A stretch of 33,354 nt of DNA from Oscillospiraceae bacterium. GTDB lineage: Bacteria > Bacillota > Clostridia > Oscillospirales > Acutalibacteraceae. Positions within the stretch are counted from its first letter, which is position 1. Each line of letters opens with the position of its first letter. Positions 8,250-16,882 of this stretch are shown piece by piece. Under the pieces are notes generated by a model. It worked only from the letters and a program-made list of their open reading frames with translations, was not told the origin of the DNA and searched no databases. The stretch covers positions 1 through 33,354 of the forward strand of contig SVQE01000029.1 in NCBI GenBank assembly GCA_015065505.1, in the 5' to 3' direction. Both the position numbers and the translations under genes were made by a program.

Positions 8250-9101
8250 TTATTTAACAGCTATTGAATTACCTTTATCTTCAATTTCAATCAGTCTCAC
8301 TCTTTCAAAACCTGTTTGATTAGGTGAGTGGAAGGTTAAATAAAGCTTGTTATCAGCTTCAAAAATCATCCCGTGACCGCCGTCGTCGGTTATAATCGGG
8401 TTAAGATGCTCAAAATTTGTGTTTAGCCTTCCATCCTTAAACCTGACAACCGCTTCAACATAATTGTGAGAGATAAAGCTTGACCATATCATCAGAAGCT
8501 CGTTTGTTTTTGTTCTGAACATAAACGGACCGTCCGTTATATAATGCTCACCCTCGGGCTTTCTATCAGCCCAGAATGGAGAAGAGCCGCTGAATAATGT
8601 AACAGGCTCACCGATAATTTTTGTTAAATCGTCACTTAACTGTGCGTAGCAGATTGTTCCGTCAATTATCTGTGTATGCTCGTGGCAGAAAACAATGTAG
8701 GGCTTGTTATCCGAATCAATAAAGAGTGTTCCGTCAAGGCATTCCCATTCATATGGCGTAACAGCGCCGTCACTGTGCATAACAAACGGACCCTCGGGGT
8801 TATCGGCTTTTAGAATATATGTTCCGCGAAGGTTATTGGGCTTCGTAAAGGTTGCAAGCATATAATATGTTCCATTATATTTATGTACCTCGGGCGCCCA
8901 GTTAACTGCTGTGTTTAACCCGTTTTCAACAGAATTGAAGCATTCCTTAGCTTCACTCCAGTTAACAAGGTCTGAGGATACATAAACATCAAATCCGCCC
9001 GTCTTTATACCGAAATCCGCAGCTCTTGTTCCGTAAAGGTAGTATTTGCCGTTATCGTTTAAAATGAACGGGTCCCGTATATTTATTTCATCACACTTCA
9101 A
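8250..9101 (-). CDS. Glycoside hydrolase family 43-like protein, TTG start
   Basis: A 283-residue soluble protein with the five-bladed propeller pattern of GH43 (arabinosidases, xylosidases, galactosidases). Expected catalytic positions: base Asp10 in RDPF, the pKa-modulating Asp123 in LDGTLF, and a TDGPF motif with Asp190 where most members carry a Glu acid. WAPEV (68-72) is another family mark. There is no signal peptide, so it should act on imported oligosaccharides. The only start that keeps RDPF is a TTG at 9101, one base after the GH36 stop; GAGG inside the last GH36 codons serves as its binding site, so translation is probably coupled. The exact substrate cannot be read from sequence. 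Confidence 0.85.
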   Translation of the reverse strand: MKCDEINIRDPFILNDNGKYYLYGTRAADFGIKTGGFDVYVSSDLVNWSEAKECFNSVENGLNTAVNWAPEVHKYNGTYYMLATFTKPNNLRGTYILKADNPEGPFVMHSDGAVTPYEWECLDGTLFIDSDNKPYIVFCHEHTQIIDGTICYAQLSDDLTKIIGEPVTLFSGSSPFWADRKPEGEHYITDGPFMFRTKTNELLMIWSSFISHNYVEAVVRFKDGRLNTNFEHLNPIITDDGGHGMIFEADNKLYLTFHSPNQTGFERVRLIEIEDKGNSIAVK

Positions 9102-9102
9102 T

Positions 9103-11202
9103 TCATTCTACCTCGTTTATAATAATGATATTGTTATAATACTGCTCTCTGATTTCAATCGGAATGCCAACATTTTTAAGATATGCGCCGCTTTTAACAA
9201 TCTTTTCATTGTTGAAGGTAAATTCATATTTTGCATTTTCTTTAAGACCGTTGATATAAAGCGGTATTTTTTTCTTAAAGCATCTTGTGTTAACAGCTGC
9301 TATAAACAATACTGCTTTATCCTTTGCTTCATTTACATATATGCACGAGGATATTTCATCATTATCAATGTCGAGAAGTCTGTATAAATCACCGAACTGA
9401 ACAATATCTCGAATGCTTTTATAAAAATCAACCTGCTTTTTAGCTTCCTGCAACTCGTTTTCGGAATATTTAAGAAGATTTCCGCCGAGGCTCAATGAAC
9501 CGCGCATTGCAATGTGGAATCTGAAATCAAGCGGCGTTTTTCTGTTATAGCCCTCTGTATCAGTAACCCATGCTCTCATGGCTTTAGTGGGTCGGGTAAG
9601 CAGATAACCGTCCTGAATAACAATTCTGTCTATTGCATCTGTGTTATCGCTTGTCCATACCATATCAAAATGCTTAAATGCGCCCCAATCCGCTCTGCCG
9701 CCGCCTGAAGAACAGCATTCAAACTGAACATCGGGGTGATTTTCTTTTAGCTTATCAACTATATCGTAAACAGCTTTAGTGTGCAGATACCAAATCATTT
9801 TAGGATATTTAAGATTTTCGCTTCCGTTTTCTGAAAACGGACGGTTCATATCCCATTTAATGTATTTGATATTATGCTTTGTAAGCAAATCGTTAATACA
9901 ATTAAATATATACGTTTGAACTTCGGGCTTTGTCATATTCAAAACAAGCTGATTTCTCAGTTCACAAGGCGTTCTTGTGTCGTAGTGATAAGTCCATTCG
10001 GGGTGATTTCTGTATAAATCACTGTCGGGGTTAACCATTTCTGGCTCAACCCATATTCCGAAGTCCATACCCGAAGCATTAACATTGTTTATCAGCTCAT
10101 CAAGTCCGTTGGGGAACTTTTCTTTGTTTACATACCAGTCTCCGAGTCCTGCGTGGTCATCCTTTCTCTGACCGAACCAACCGTCATCCATAACAAATAA
10201 CTCAACGCCTGCCTTTGCAGCAAGCTTTGCAAGCTTTGATTGGTCGGCTGTATTAACATCAAACCATGTTGCCTCCCAGGAGTTATAGAGAATGGGCAGG
10301 GGAGTATTTGCAAAGTTCCTCGGAAAAATATGGTTAATTGCAAATCTGTTTAGCGCTCTTGACATATTGCCGAAGCCCTGAGTTAAACCGAAGTGAATCT
10401 TAGGTGTATCAAACGTTTCACCCGATTTTAATTCATATTCGAAGTCAAAGTCGTTGAGACCCATACCAACTCTTGTTTTGCCGAATAAATCCCTGCTTGC
10501 TTCAACCTTGAAATTTCCGCTGTATTCAAGAACTGCAAAGTAAACATTTCCGCTGTTTTCATCTGCATTCTGATATGCAACAAACTGCGGAGAATTTGTG
10601 TGCGAGCTTGTTCCTTTTCTGCTTTCAAATATTAACGAACCGCCGTCAAGCAGAGTTTCAGTCTTTTTGAATTCAGCTCCCCACGAACCGTTGGTATTTA
10701 TAAACTTATAAGGTTTAACTCCGGGTAGCGAAAACTCTCCGCTGAACAGCTTTTCAAATATGATGCTGTCATCACCGAGGTTACTAACAGTTATCCATTT
10801 GGTAATTATGCTCGAATCCTCGTATGTTTCATAATTAAGAACAACCTCAAGTGGATAGTGCTTGTCTTTAAATTTAACCTTTAAGCTGTTTCCATCCTGC
10901 GCATATCCGCAGTAATCAAGCGATATTTCTCGGCAGCCGTCTGAAAACCTTGCTTTAAGGTCATAGTTTCGATACATTGTTAAGCCATAAGGCGTTAATT
11001 CCTGGGTGTATTCATCAAGATTGCTGTGATTAGAATTCTGATGACCTAATTCATTAATGAAATAATCATCCACACAGCATTTTTTACCCCAGTGAATTTG
11101 TTGATTTGTTTGAAATTTATCTATTCCGAACACATAATGATACTCGCAATCGTTATCATTTGTTTGAATTATGAATATATCGTTTTTACAAAATATTGAC
11201 AT
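9103..11202 (-). CDS. Alpha-galactosidase, glycoside hydrolase family 36
   Basis: A 699-residue GH36 enzyme with an N-terminal beta-supersandwich, a central TIM barrel and a C-terminal beta domain. The catalytic nucleophile is Asp451 in KWDMNR and the acid/base is Asp519 in WTSDNTDA; the SSGGGRADW motif lies between them. Other hallmarks are MDDGWFG and WVEPEMVN. Such enzymes remove terminal alpha-1,6-galactose from raffinose-type sugars, melibiose and galactomannan fragments. No signal peptide is present, so it is cytoplasmic. AAGGGAG precedes the ATG by 6 bases. It is the first gene of a two-gene unit with GH43 and is divergent from an AraC regulator that is its probable activator. No sugar transporter is adjacent. 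Confidence 0.94.
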   Translation of the reverse strand: MSIFCKNDIFIIQTNDNDCEYHYVFGIDKFQTNQQIHWGKKCCVDDYFINELGHQNSNHSNLDEYTQELTPYGLTMYRNYDLKARFSDGCREISLDYCGYAQDGNSLKVKFKDKHYPLEVVLNYETYEDSSIITKWITVSNLGDDSIIFEKLFSGEFSLPGVKPYKFINTNGSWGAEFKKTETLLDGGSLIFESRKGTSSHTNSPQFVAYQNADENSGNVYFAVLEYSGNFKVEASRDLFGKTRVGMGLNDFDFEYELKSGETFDTPKIHFGLTQGFGNMSRALNRFAINHIFPRNFANTPLPILYNSWEATWFDVNTADQSKLAKLAAKAGVELFVMDDGWFGQRKDDHAGLGDWYVNKEKFPNGLDELINNVNASGMDFGIWVEPEMVNPDSDLYRNHPEWTYHYDTRTPCELRNQLVLNMTKPEVQTYIFNCINDLLTKHNIKYIKWDMNRPFSENGSENLKYPKMIWYLHTKAVYDIVDKLKENHPDVQFECCSSGGGRADWGAFKHFDMVWTSDNTDAIDRIVIQDGYLLTRPTKAMRAWVTDTEGYNRKTPLDFRFHIAMRGSLSLGGNLLKYSENELQEAKKQVDFYKSIRDIVQFGDLYRLLDIDNDEISSCIYVNEAKDKAVLFIAAVNTRCFKKKIPLYINGLKENAKYEFTFNNEKIVKSGAYLKNVGIPIEIREQYYNNIIIINEVE

Positions 11203-11218
11203 AAATTTCTCCCTTATC

Positions 11219-11247
11219 TTGATTTTTTCATAACTATAATGTATGAT
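11219..11247 (+). promoter_or_regulatory. Probable promoter of the AraC-type regulator
   Basis: TTGATT (11219-11224), a 17-bp spacer and TATGAT (11242-11247), 70 bases before the chosen start. On the opposite strand only a TATAGT-like -10 (11238-11233) is visible for GH36, with no good -35, as expected for an activator-dependent promoter. No clear operator repeats were found. Confidence 0.4.
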
Positions 11248-11317
11248 AATAGTAAAATATCACATTTTTTATTAAAAAGATATGGTATTTATCAAAGTAA
11301 ATGTTAGGAAAATAATT

Positions 11318-12124
11318 ATGATAGAAAATTTTAGGAATTTCACATCTTCAATCAATAAGGATGACCCTTTAAGTGTTTGGATAGTCGGCGAAACCTTCTG
11401 CGATAAATCATTTAAAATTTACCGTGAGAATTCTGATTTAACAGCGCTTGAATACATTGTCAGCGGTAAGGGAACACTTGATATTGAAGGTCAGCATTTA
11501 ACTCCTTCAAAGGGTGACGTATTCTTCTTGAAAGAGGGTACGGAGCATTCCTACGAGGTTGATGATGTAGACCCGTGGCATAAAATCTGGATTGTGTTTT
11601 ACGGCAGTTTTGCCGATGCTCTGATAGAAAATTATCTTCCGAAGGATACATATTTGTTTAATAATTGCGCCGTTAAATCGTATTTTGAAGAAATTTATAA
11701 GCTTTCAACAAGTGATTTTCCATATGATGTTATGGTTAATAAAATCAATATTCAGCTTTTGAAAATATTTATGTATATCAGGGATATGACTAAATTTGAC
11801 TCTGTTGATTTAGCCGAGGTTATTAAAAAATTCCTTGATGATTCCATTGAAGAAGAGCTCAATCTTGATAAACTTTGCAGCGAGGTTAATTATTCCAAGA
11901 ACTATGTTATTAATGTTTTTAAAGAAAAGTACGGAATAACACCTTATAAATATTTTATTGAAAAGAAGATTGAAGTTTCAAAATCCTATTTAACTCACAC
12001 AGATGTCAGCATTGGCGATATCGCAAAAATGCTTCACTATGCCGACCAACAATATTTCTCAACTGTTTTCAAAAACTCACAGGGGATTTCACCTTTAAAG
12101 TTCAGAAGACTTACAAGAAAATAG
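11318..12124 (+). CDS. AraC family transcriptional regulator
   Basis: A 268-residue regulator with an N-terminal cupin-like sugar-binding domain (GKGTLDIEGQ, GDVFFLKEG and EHSYEV are typical of the jelly roll) and a C-terminal double helix-turn-helix DNA-binding domain over about the last 100 residues, ending IAKMLHYADQQYFSTVFKNS and GISPLKFRR. Regulators of this kind activate divergent sugar-use genes when bound to sugar, so it most likely controls the GH36-GH43 pair. The open frame reaches back to 11282, but that ATG has no binding site; the ATG at 11318 has TTAGGA about 9 bases upstream and starts MIENFRNF. Confidence 0.9.
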   Translation: MIENFRNFTSSINKDDPLSVWIVGETFCDKSFKIYRENSDLTALEYIVSGKGTLDIEGQHLTPSKGDVFFLKEGTEHSYEVDDVDPWHKIWIVFYGSFADALIENYLPKDTYLFNNCAVKSYFEEIYKLSTSDFPYDVMVNKINIQLLKIFMYIRDMTKFDSVDLAEVIKKFLDDSIEEELNLDKLCSEVNYSKNYVINVFKEKYGITPYKYFIEKKIEVSKSYLTHTDVSIGDIAKMLHYADQQYFSTVFKNSQGISPLKFRRLTRK

Positions 12125-12127
12125 TTT

Positions 12128-12160
12128 AAAAGACCGTGTTTTTTCAATACGGTCTTTTAT
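12128..12160 (+). terminator. Terminator of the AraC gene
   Basis: A perfect 10-bp stem AAAAGACCGT (12128-12137) with ACGGTCTTTT (12149-12158) and an 11-base T-rich loop, starting 3 bases after the stop codon. Confidence 0.8.
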
Positions 12161-12182
12161 ATTAATGTGAAAATAATTTATA

Positions 12183-12212
12183 TTGACATTTTAATACAAT
12201 ATATAGTATAAT
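12183..12212 (+). promoter_or_regulatory. Promoter of the topoisomerase pair
   Basis: Perfect TTGACA (12183-12188) and perfect TATAAT (12207-12212) with an 18-bp spacer. Transcription should begin near 12219, which rules out the upstream ATG at 12220 as a useful start. Confidence 0.85.
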
Positions 12213-12249
12213 TGCTGATGTGTGTATACTTCTTATAGGAGGAATAAAC

Positions 12250-14229
12250 TTGGCAAAGAAAGCATACGGAAACGATAGTATCAAATCCCTTAAGGGCGCC
12301 GACAGAGTCAGAAAACGCCCTGCGGTTATATTCGGCTCGGACGGTATTGAGGGATGCGAGCATTCTATTTTTGAAATAATGAGTAACTCTATTGACGAGG
12401 CTCGTGAAGGTCACGGCAATAAAATTATAGTTACTAAATATCTTGACGGCTCCGTTGAAGTTCAGGACTTCGGACGCGGTATTCCCGTTGACTATAATAA
12501 AAATGAGGATAAATATAACTGGGAGCTTTTGTTCTGCGAGCTTTATGCAGGCGGTAAGTACGATAACGGCGGAGATAACTATGAGTTTTCTCTCGGTCTT
12601 AACGGACTCGGACTCTGTGCAACCCAGTACGCTTCCGAATATATGGACGCTGAAATTAAATCCGGCGGATTCAAGTATAATCTTCATTTTGAAAACGGTG
12701 AAAATGTCGGCGGCTTGCAAAAAGAGCCCTACGGCAAAAGAGGCGATACGGGAACCCGTATAAAATGGAAGCCCGATTTAAAGGTTTTCACTGATATTGA
12801 TGTGCCTGTTTCATATTTTCAGGAAACAATCAAGCGTCAGGCTATTGTTAACGACGGTATAACATTTATTTTCAAAAATCAGATTTCTTCTTCCAATTTT
12901 GAAAAATTTGAATACTGCTATGAAAACGGTATTCAGGATTATGTTAAAGAGCTTGCAGGCGATAAGGCTTTCACAACACCTCAATACTGGGAATGCGAAA
13001 GAGTCGGCAGAGACAGGGAGGACCTTGATGATTATAAACTTAAAATCAAGGCTGCGCTTTGTTTCTCTTTGAATACACAATTAAAGGAATACTATCATAA
13101 TTCAAGCTTCCTTGAGCACGGCGGCGCGCCCGAGAAGGCTTTCAGAAGTGCGTTTGTTAATCAGATAAATGCATATCTTAAATCCTCAAATAAATTCAAT
13201 AAAACCGATTCTCAGATAAGTATTCAGGATGTTGAAGAGTGTGTTATTTTCGTTGTTTCTTCATTTTCAACTCAGACCTCTTATGAGAATCAGACCAAGA
13301 AGGCTATAACGAATAAATTCATTCAGGATGCTATGACTGATTTCTTCAGAAAGCAGCTTGAGGTTTATTTCATAGAAAACAAGATGGACGCGGATAAGAT
13401 TGCAGAGCAGATGCTTATCAATATGCGTTCAAGAATTAAAGCAGAAAAAACAAGAAAGAATCTTAAAACAACTCTGCAGTCAAAGGTTGATATGACAAAC
13501 CGCATACAGAAGTTTGTTGACTGCCGTTCAAAGGATGTTTCGGAAAGAGAAATATTCATTGTTGAGGGTGATTCGGCTTTAGGTGCCTGCAAACAGGCGA
13601 GGGACGCTAATTTCCAGGCGCTTATGCCTGTTCGCGGAAAGATTCTTAACTGCTTAAAATCAGATTATGATAAGATTTTCAAGAGCGATATTATAACTGA
13701 TTTAATTAAGGTTCTCGGCTGCGGCGTTGAGGTTAAGAGCAAGGCTGCAAAGGATGTTACAATGTTTGATATCGATGCGCTTCGCTGGAATAAAATTATG
13801 ATTTGTACCGATGCCGATGTTGACGGATTCCAGATAAGAACGCTTATTTTAACAATGATTTACAGACTTATGCCGAAGCTCATTGAAGAAGGCAAGGTTT
13901 ATATTGCGGAATCACCGCTTTATGAAATCACTTATAAAGACCAGACCTATTTCGCATATAACGAAATTGAGATGGATGAAATAAAAGCCGAACTCGGCGA
14001 TGTTAATTATGTTGTTCAGCGTTCAAAAGGTCTTGGTGAAAACGAGGCTGATATGATGAGCCTCACAACTATGAATCCTGCAACAAGGCGATTAATCAGG
14101 GTTAATCCCGATGAAGCTAAGGCAACATCCGATATGTTCGACCTGCTTCTTGGTGATAACCTTGAAGGCAGAAAAGAATATATTTCAGATTACGGTCATC
14201 TGTATATTGATGCTGCCGATGTAAGCTGA
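12250..14229 (+). CDS. Divergent type IIA DNA topoisomerase, subunit B (GyrB/ParE-like), TTG start
   Basis: A 659-residue ATPase subunit. GHKL ATP site: Glu42, Asn46 and Asp49 in EIMSNSIDEA, Asp73 in QDFGRGIP, and the QTK loop (Gln348, Lys350). TOPRIM domain: Glu439 in EGDSA and Asp521/523/525 in TDADVDG; it ends with the KGLGE motif. All residues needed for ATP hydrolysis and metal binding are present. It departs from standard GyrB/ParE at several fixed motifs: GLNGLG for GLHGVG, DFGRG for DNGRG or DDGRG, SALGACKQ for SAGGSAKQ. The TTG at 12250 is chosen because AGGAGG lies 7 bases before it. It pairs with the subunit A gene 17 bases on. It is probably an additional topoisomerase rather than the housekeeping gyrase. 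Confidence 0.9.
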   Translation: MAKKAYGNDSIKSLKGADRVRKRPAVIFGSDGIEGCEHSIFEIMSNSIDEAREGHGNKIIVTKYLDGSVEVQDFGRGIPVDYNKNEDKYNWELLFCELYAGGKYDNGGDNYEFSLGLNGLGLCATQYASEYMDAEIKSGGFKYNLHFENGENVGGLQKEPYGKRGDTGTRIKWKPDLKVFTDIDVPVSYFQETIKRQAIVNDGITFIFKNQISSSNFEKFEYCYENGIQDYVKELAGDKAFTTPQYWECERVGRDREDLDDYKLKIKAALCFSLNTQLKEYYHNSSFLEHGGAPEKAFRSAFVNQINAYLKSSNKFNKTDSQISIQDVEECVIFVVSSFSTQTSYENQTKKAITNKFIQDAMTDFFRKQLEVYFIENKMDADKIAEQMLINMRSRIKAEKTRKNLKTTLQSKVDMTNRIQKFVDCRSKDVSEREIFIVEGDSALGACKQARDANFQALMPVRGKILNCLKSDYDKIFKSDIITDLIKVLGCGVEVKSKAAKDVTMFDIDALRWNKIMICTDADVDGFQIRTLILTMIYRLMPKLIEEGKVYIAESPLYEITYKDQTYFAYNEIEMDEIKAELGDVNYVVQRSKGLGENEADMMSLTTMNPATRRLIRVNPDEAKATSDMFDLLLGDNLEGRKEYISDYGHLYIDAADVS

Positions 14230-14246
14230 GAAGGGAGGTATTATAT

Positions 14247-16484
14247 ATGGCAAGAAAGAAAAAAGAAGAAGTTAATAATACCAATCCTCTTGCAGATAAT
14301 GTTCATATTCAGGGTGCAGGAACGGTTAAGGATGAAAACATAATTTCAACTCTTAAATCAAACTATATGCCCTATGCAATGAGCGTTATTCTTTCGCGTG
14401 CAATCCCTGAAATAGATGGCTTCAAGCCCTCTCACAGAAAGCTTCTTTACACAATGTATCTGATGAATCTTCTTCAGGGCAAAACAATTAAGAGCGCTAA
14501 TATTGTTGGTCGAACAATGCAGCTCAATCCGCACGGCGACGCATCTATTTATGAAACAATGATTCGTCTGTCACGCGGTAATGAAAGCCTGCTATATCCC
14601 TATATTGAATCAAAGGGTAACTTCGGTAAAGCGTATTCAAGAAATATGATGTATGCCGCATCAAGATACACCGAGGCAAAGCTTGCGCCGATTTCAAAGG
14701 AATTGTTCGATGATATCAATAAAAACACTGTTGATTTTGTTGATAACTACGATAACACTATGAAGGAACCGACTCTGCTTCCCGTAACATTTCCTTCAAT
14801 TCTTGCAAATGTTACAACGGGTATTGCTGTAGGTATGGCATCCTCCATTGCATCGTTTAACTTAGGCGAGCTTTGCGAAACAACTATTGCACTTATCAAA
14901 AATCCCGACCACGATGTTTCAGAAACTCTGCTTGCACCTGATTTTGTAGGCGGCGGATATATCATTTTTGATAAGGAAGAGCTTGATAAGATATACAGCA
15001 CGGGCCGCGGTTCGGTTAAGGTCAGAGCAAAGTATAAATATGATAAATCATATAACTGCATTGACATTACCGAAATTCCGCCGACAACAACGAGCGAAGC
15101 AATAATTGATAAGGTTGTTGAGCTTGTTAAATCTAATAAGGTTAAAGAGCTCAGCGACATCCGTGATGAAACAGATTTAAAGGGCTTGAGAATCACACTT
15201 GATTTGAAGCGCGGAACAGACCCCGACGCTTTAATGACAAAGCTCTATAAATTAACACCGCTTGAGGATGTTTTCTCCTGCAATTTCAATGTGTTAATTA
15301 AAGGAACACCAAAGGTTCTCGGAGTTAAAGATATTCTTAATGAATGGATTGAATTCAGAGTTGAGTGCGTAAGACGAAAAACTCAGTTTACACTCGATAA
15401 AAAGTCTCAGAGACTTCATCTTCTTGAAGGTCTTAAAAAGATATTGCTTGATATCGATAAAGCTATAAAGATTATCCGCGAAACAGAATCTGAGGCTGAT
15501 GTTGTTCCCAACCTTATGATTGGCTTCGGTATAGACAAGCTTCAGGCAGAATATGTTGCTGAAATCAAGCTCCGTCATTTGAACAGAGAGTATATTTTAA
15601 AGCGAACTGAGGATATTGAAAATCTCAAAAAAGATATTGAGGCTCTTCTTGCAATTCTTCAGAGCAAGAATAAGCAGAAGAAAATCATTATTAAAGAATT
15701 AACCGAGGTTTCTGCAAAGTATTCGGGTCCGAGAAAGTCTGAAATCCTTTATGAATTTGAAGAATTTGATGCTTCTTCAGTTACCGAAATTCCCGATTAT
15801 CCCGTTACATTATTCATTACTAAAGAGGGATATCTCAATAAGATCAGAACAGCTAATCTTCGAATGAGCGGTGAACAGAAGGTTAAGGAGGGCGACAGCG
15901 TTCTTAAAACCTTTGAATGCTCTAATAAAGATGAAATCTTAGCATTCACCGATAAAGCACAAGTATATAAAGCAAGAGTTGATGATTTTGCTGATTCAAA
16001 AGCTTCTCAGCTCGGAACCTTCGTTGCTTCTAAGCTTGAAATGGAAAGCAATGAAAAGGTTATTTATATCTGCGTTGTTCAGGAATACAAGGGTTATATG
16101 ATTTTCGGTTTTGAAAACGGAAAAATTGCAAAGGTTGATATTTCCGCTTATCAGACCAAGACCAACAGAAAGAAGCTGCTTAAGGCTTATTCGGCTAAAT
16201 CCCCCTTAAGCTGCATTGAATATATTAAAGAGGACACAGAACTTGTTCTTTGCTCTTCAAGCGGAAGAATGCTTATTCTCAACACCGGAGCTCTTGCGTC
16301 CAAAACAACAAAGGATACAATCGGCGTTTCGGTTATGACTCAGAAGAAAAACAGCATTCTTGAATCAATGCATTACTACCGTGAGGGTGAGTTTGAAAAG
16401 TCATGGCGATTCAGAACTAAAAATCTTCCTGCCGCAGGTGCAGTTCCGAGCGCAGCCGATAACACCGACCAGATAAGTTTTTAA
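14247..16484 (+). CDS. Divergent type IIA DNA topoisomerase, subunit A (GyrA/ParC-like)
   Basis: A 745-residue breakage-reunion subunit. The active-site tyrosine is Tyr141 in AASRYTEAKL, with the DNA-gate winged helix before it (NPHGDASIYETM, residues 95-106). The quinolone Ser position (E. coli GyrA Ser83) is Ala99 and the acidic partner is Glu103. The loop usually read GQGNFGS..GD is SKGNFGKAYSRN here. A long coiled coil (about 370-510) is followed by a short beta-pinwheel-like C-terminal region without the QRRGGKG GyrA box, so negative supercoiling by wrapping is unlikely; relaxation or decatenation is more probable. GGGAGG precedes the ATG. No terminator was found after the stop; secG has its own promoter. 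Confidence 0.9.
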   Translation: MARKKKEEVNNTNPLADNVHIQGAGTVKDENIISTLKSNYMPYAMSVILSRAIPEIDGFKPSHRKLLYTMYLMNLLQGKTIKSANIVGRTMQLNPHGDASIYETMIRLSRGNESLLYPYIESKGNFGKAYSRNMMYAASRYTEAKLAPISKELFDDINKNTVDFVDNYDNTMKEPTLLPVTFPSILANVTTGIAVGMASSIASFNLGELCETTIALIKNPDHDVSETLLAPDFVGGGYIIFDKEELDKIYSTGRGSVKVRAKYKYDKSYNCIDITEIPPTTTSEAIIDKVVELVKSNKVKELSDIRDETDLKGLRITLDLKRGTDPDALMTKLYKLTPLEDVFSCNFNVLIKGTPKVLGVKDILNEWIEFRVECVRRKTQFTLDKKSQRLHLLEGLKKILLDIDKAIKIIRETESEADVVPNLMIGFGIDKLQAEYVAEIKLRHLNREYILKRTEDIENLKKDIEALLAILQSKNKQKKIIIKELTEVSAKYSGPRKSEILYEFEEFDASSVTEIPDYPVTLFITKEGYLNKIRTANLRMSGEQKVKEGDSVLKTFECSNKDEILAFTDKAQVYKARVDDFADSKASQLGTFVASKLEMESNEKVIYICVVQEYKGYMIFGFENGKIAKVDISAYQTKTNRKKLLKAYSAKSPLSCIEYIKEDTELVLCSSSGRMLILNTGALASKTTKDTIGVSVMTQKKNSILESMHYYREGEFEKSWRFRTKNLPAAGAVPSAADNTDQISF

Positions 16485-16511
16485 TTAATTTTTAAGTAGT
16501 TAAAAAAGTTC

Positions 16512-16540
16512 TTGCAATATTAAATTTATTATGCTATAAT
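16512..16540 (+). promoter_or_regulatory. Promoter of secG
   Basis: TTGCAA (16512-16517), 17-bp spacer, TATAAT (16535-16540), 34 bases before the secG start. Confidence 0.8.
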
Positions 16541-16574
16541 TCTCAAGTGTTATTAATAGTACGGAGGTAATATT

Positions 16575-16826
16575 ATGGTTTGGTATCATTATGTTTTTGG
16601 TGCTGTATTAATCGTTGCATCAATTATTATAACTATTGTGGTTCTTATGCAAGAAGGTCGTTCACAGAATCTTTCAGGCGCAATCACAGGCGGTGCGGAT
16701 TCTTTTGTAGGCAAATCAAAGGGAAGAACTGTTGAAAGCAAGCTTGAAAGATTAACAAAATGGTTAATTGGGCTTTTCTTTATCATAGTTCTTGCAGCAT
16801 TTCTTGTATTTTTATTTATAAAATAA
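16575..16826 (+). CDS. secG: Protein translocase subunit SecG
   Basis: An 83-residue membrane protein with the SecG pattern: first helix about residues 4-24, the loop VLMQEGRSQNLSGAITGG (family consensus around Q-x-G-K/R..L.GA..GG), then a second helix at about 63-82. SecG joins SecY and SecE in the inner-membrane translocon and assists SecA-driven export. GGAGGT lies 7 bases before the ATG. In many Firmicutes secG stands next to rnr and smpB; here it is followed by an exonuclease of a different type. Confidence 0.93.
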   Translation: MVWYHYVFGAVLIVASIIITIVVLMQEGRSQNLSGAITGGADSFVGKSKGRTVESKLERLTKWLIGLFFIIVLAAFLVFLFIK

Positions 16827-16840
16827 CCAACTGAAGAAGA

Positions 16841-16872
16841 ACGGCCTTGTGTTTTACAAGGCTGTTTTTTTT
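16841..16872 (+). terminator. Terminator or attenuator between secG and the exonuclease gene
   Basis: A 10-bp stem with one G-U pair (16841-16850 with 16856-16865), loop GTTTT and a T-run (16866-16872). The ribosome binding site of the next gene, GGAG, begins at 16873, directly after the T-run. Confidence 0.88.
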
Positions 16873-16882
16873 GGAGAAGATT

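Noticed and set aside
12220..12250. ATG at 12220 as the start of topoisomerase subunit B
   Set aside because: It lies about 8 bases after the -10 box, at the likely transcription start, with no binding site; the TTG at 12250 follows AGGAGG.
14747..15196. A 149-codon open frame on the minus strand inside topoisomerase subunit A
   Set aside because: It is antisense to a clear catalytic domain, has no binding site and shows no recognisable motif; similar antisense frames occur across the window and reflect codon bias.
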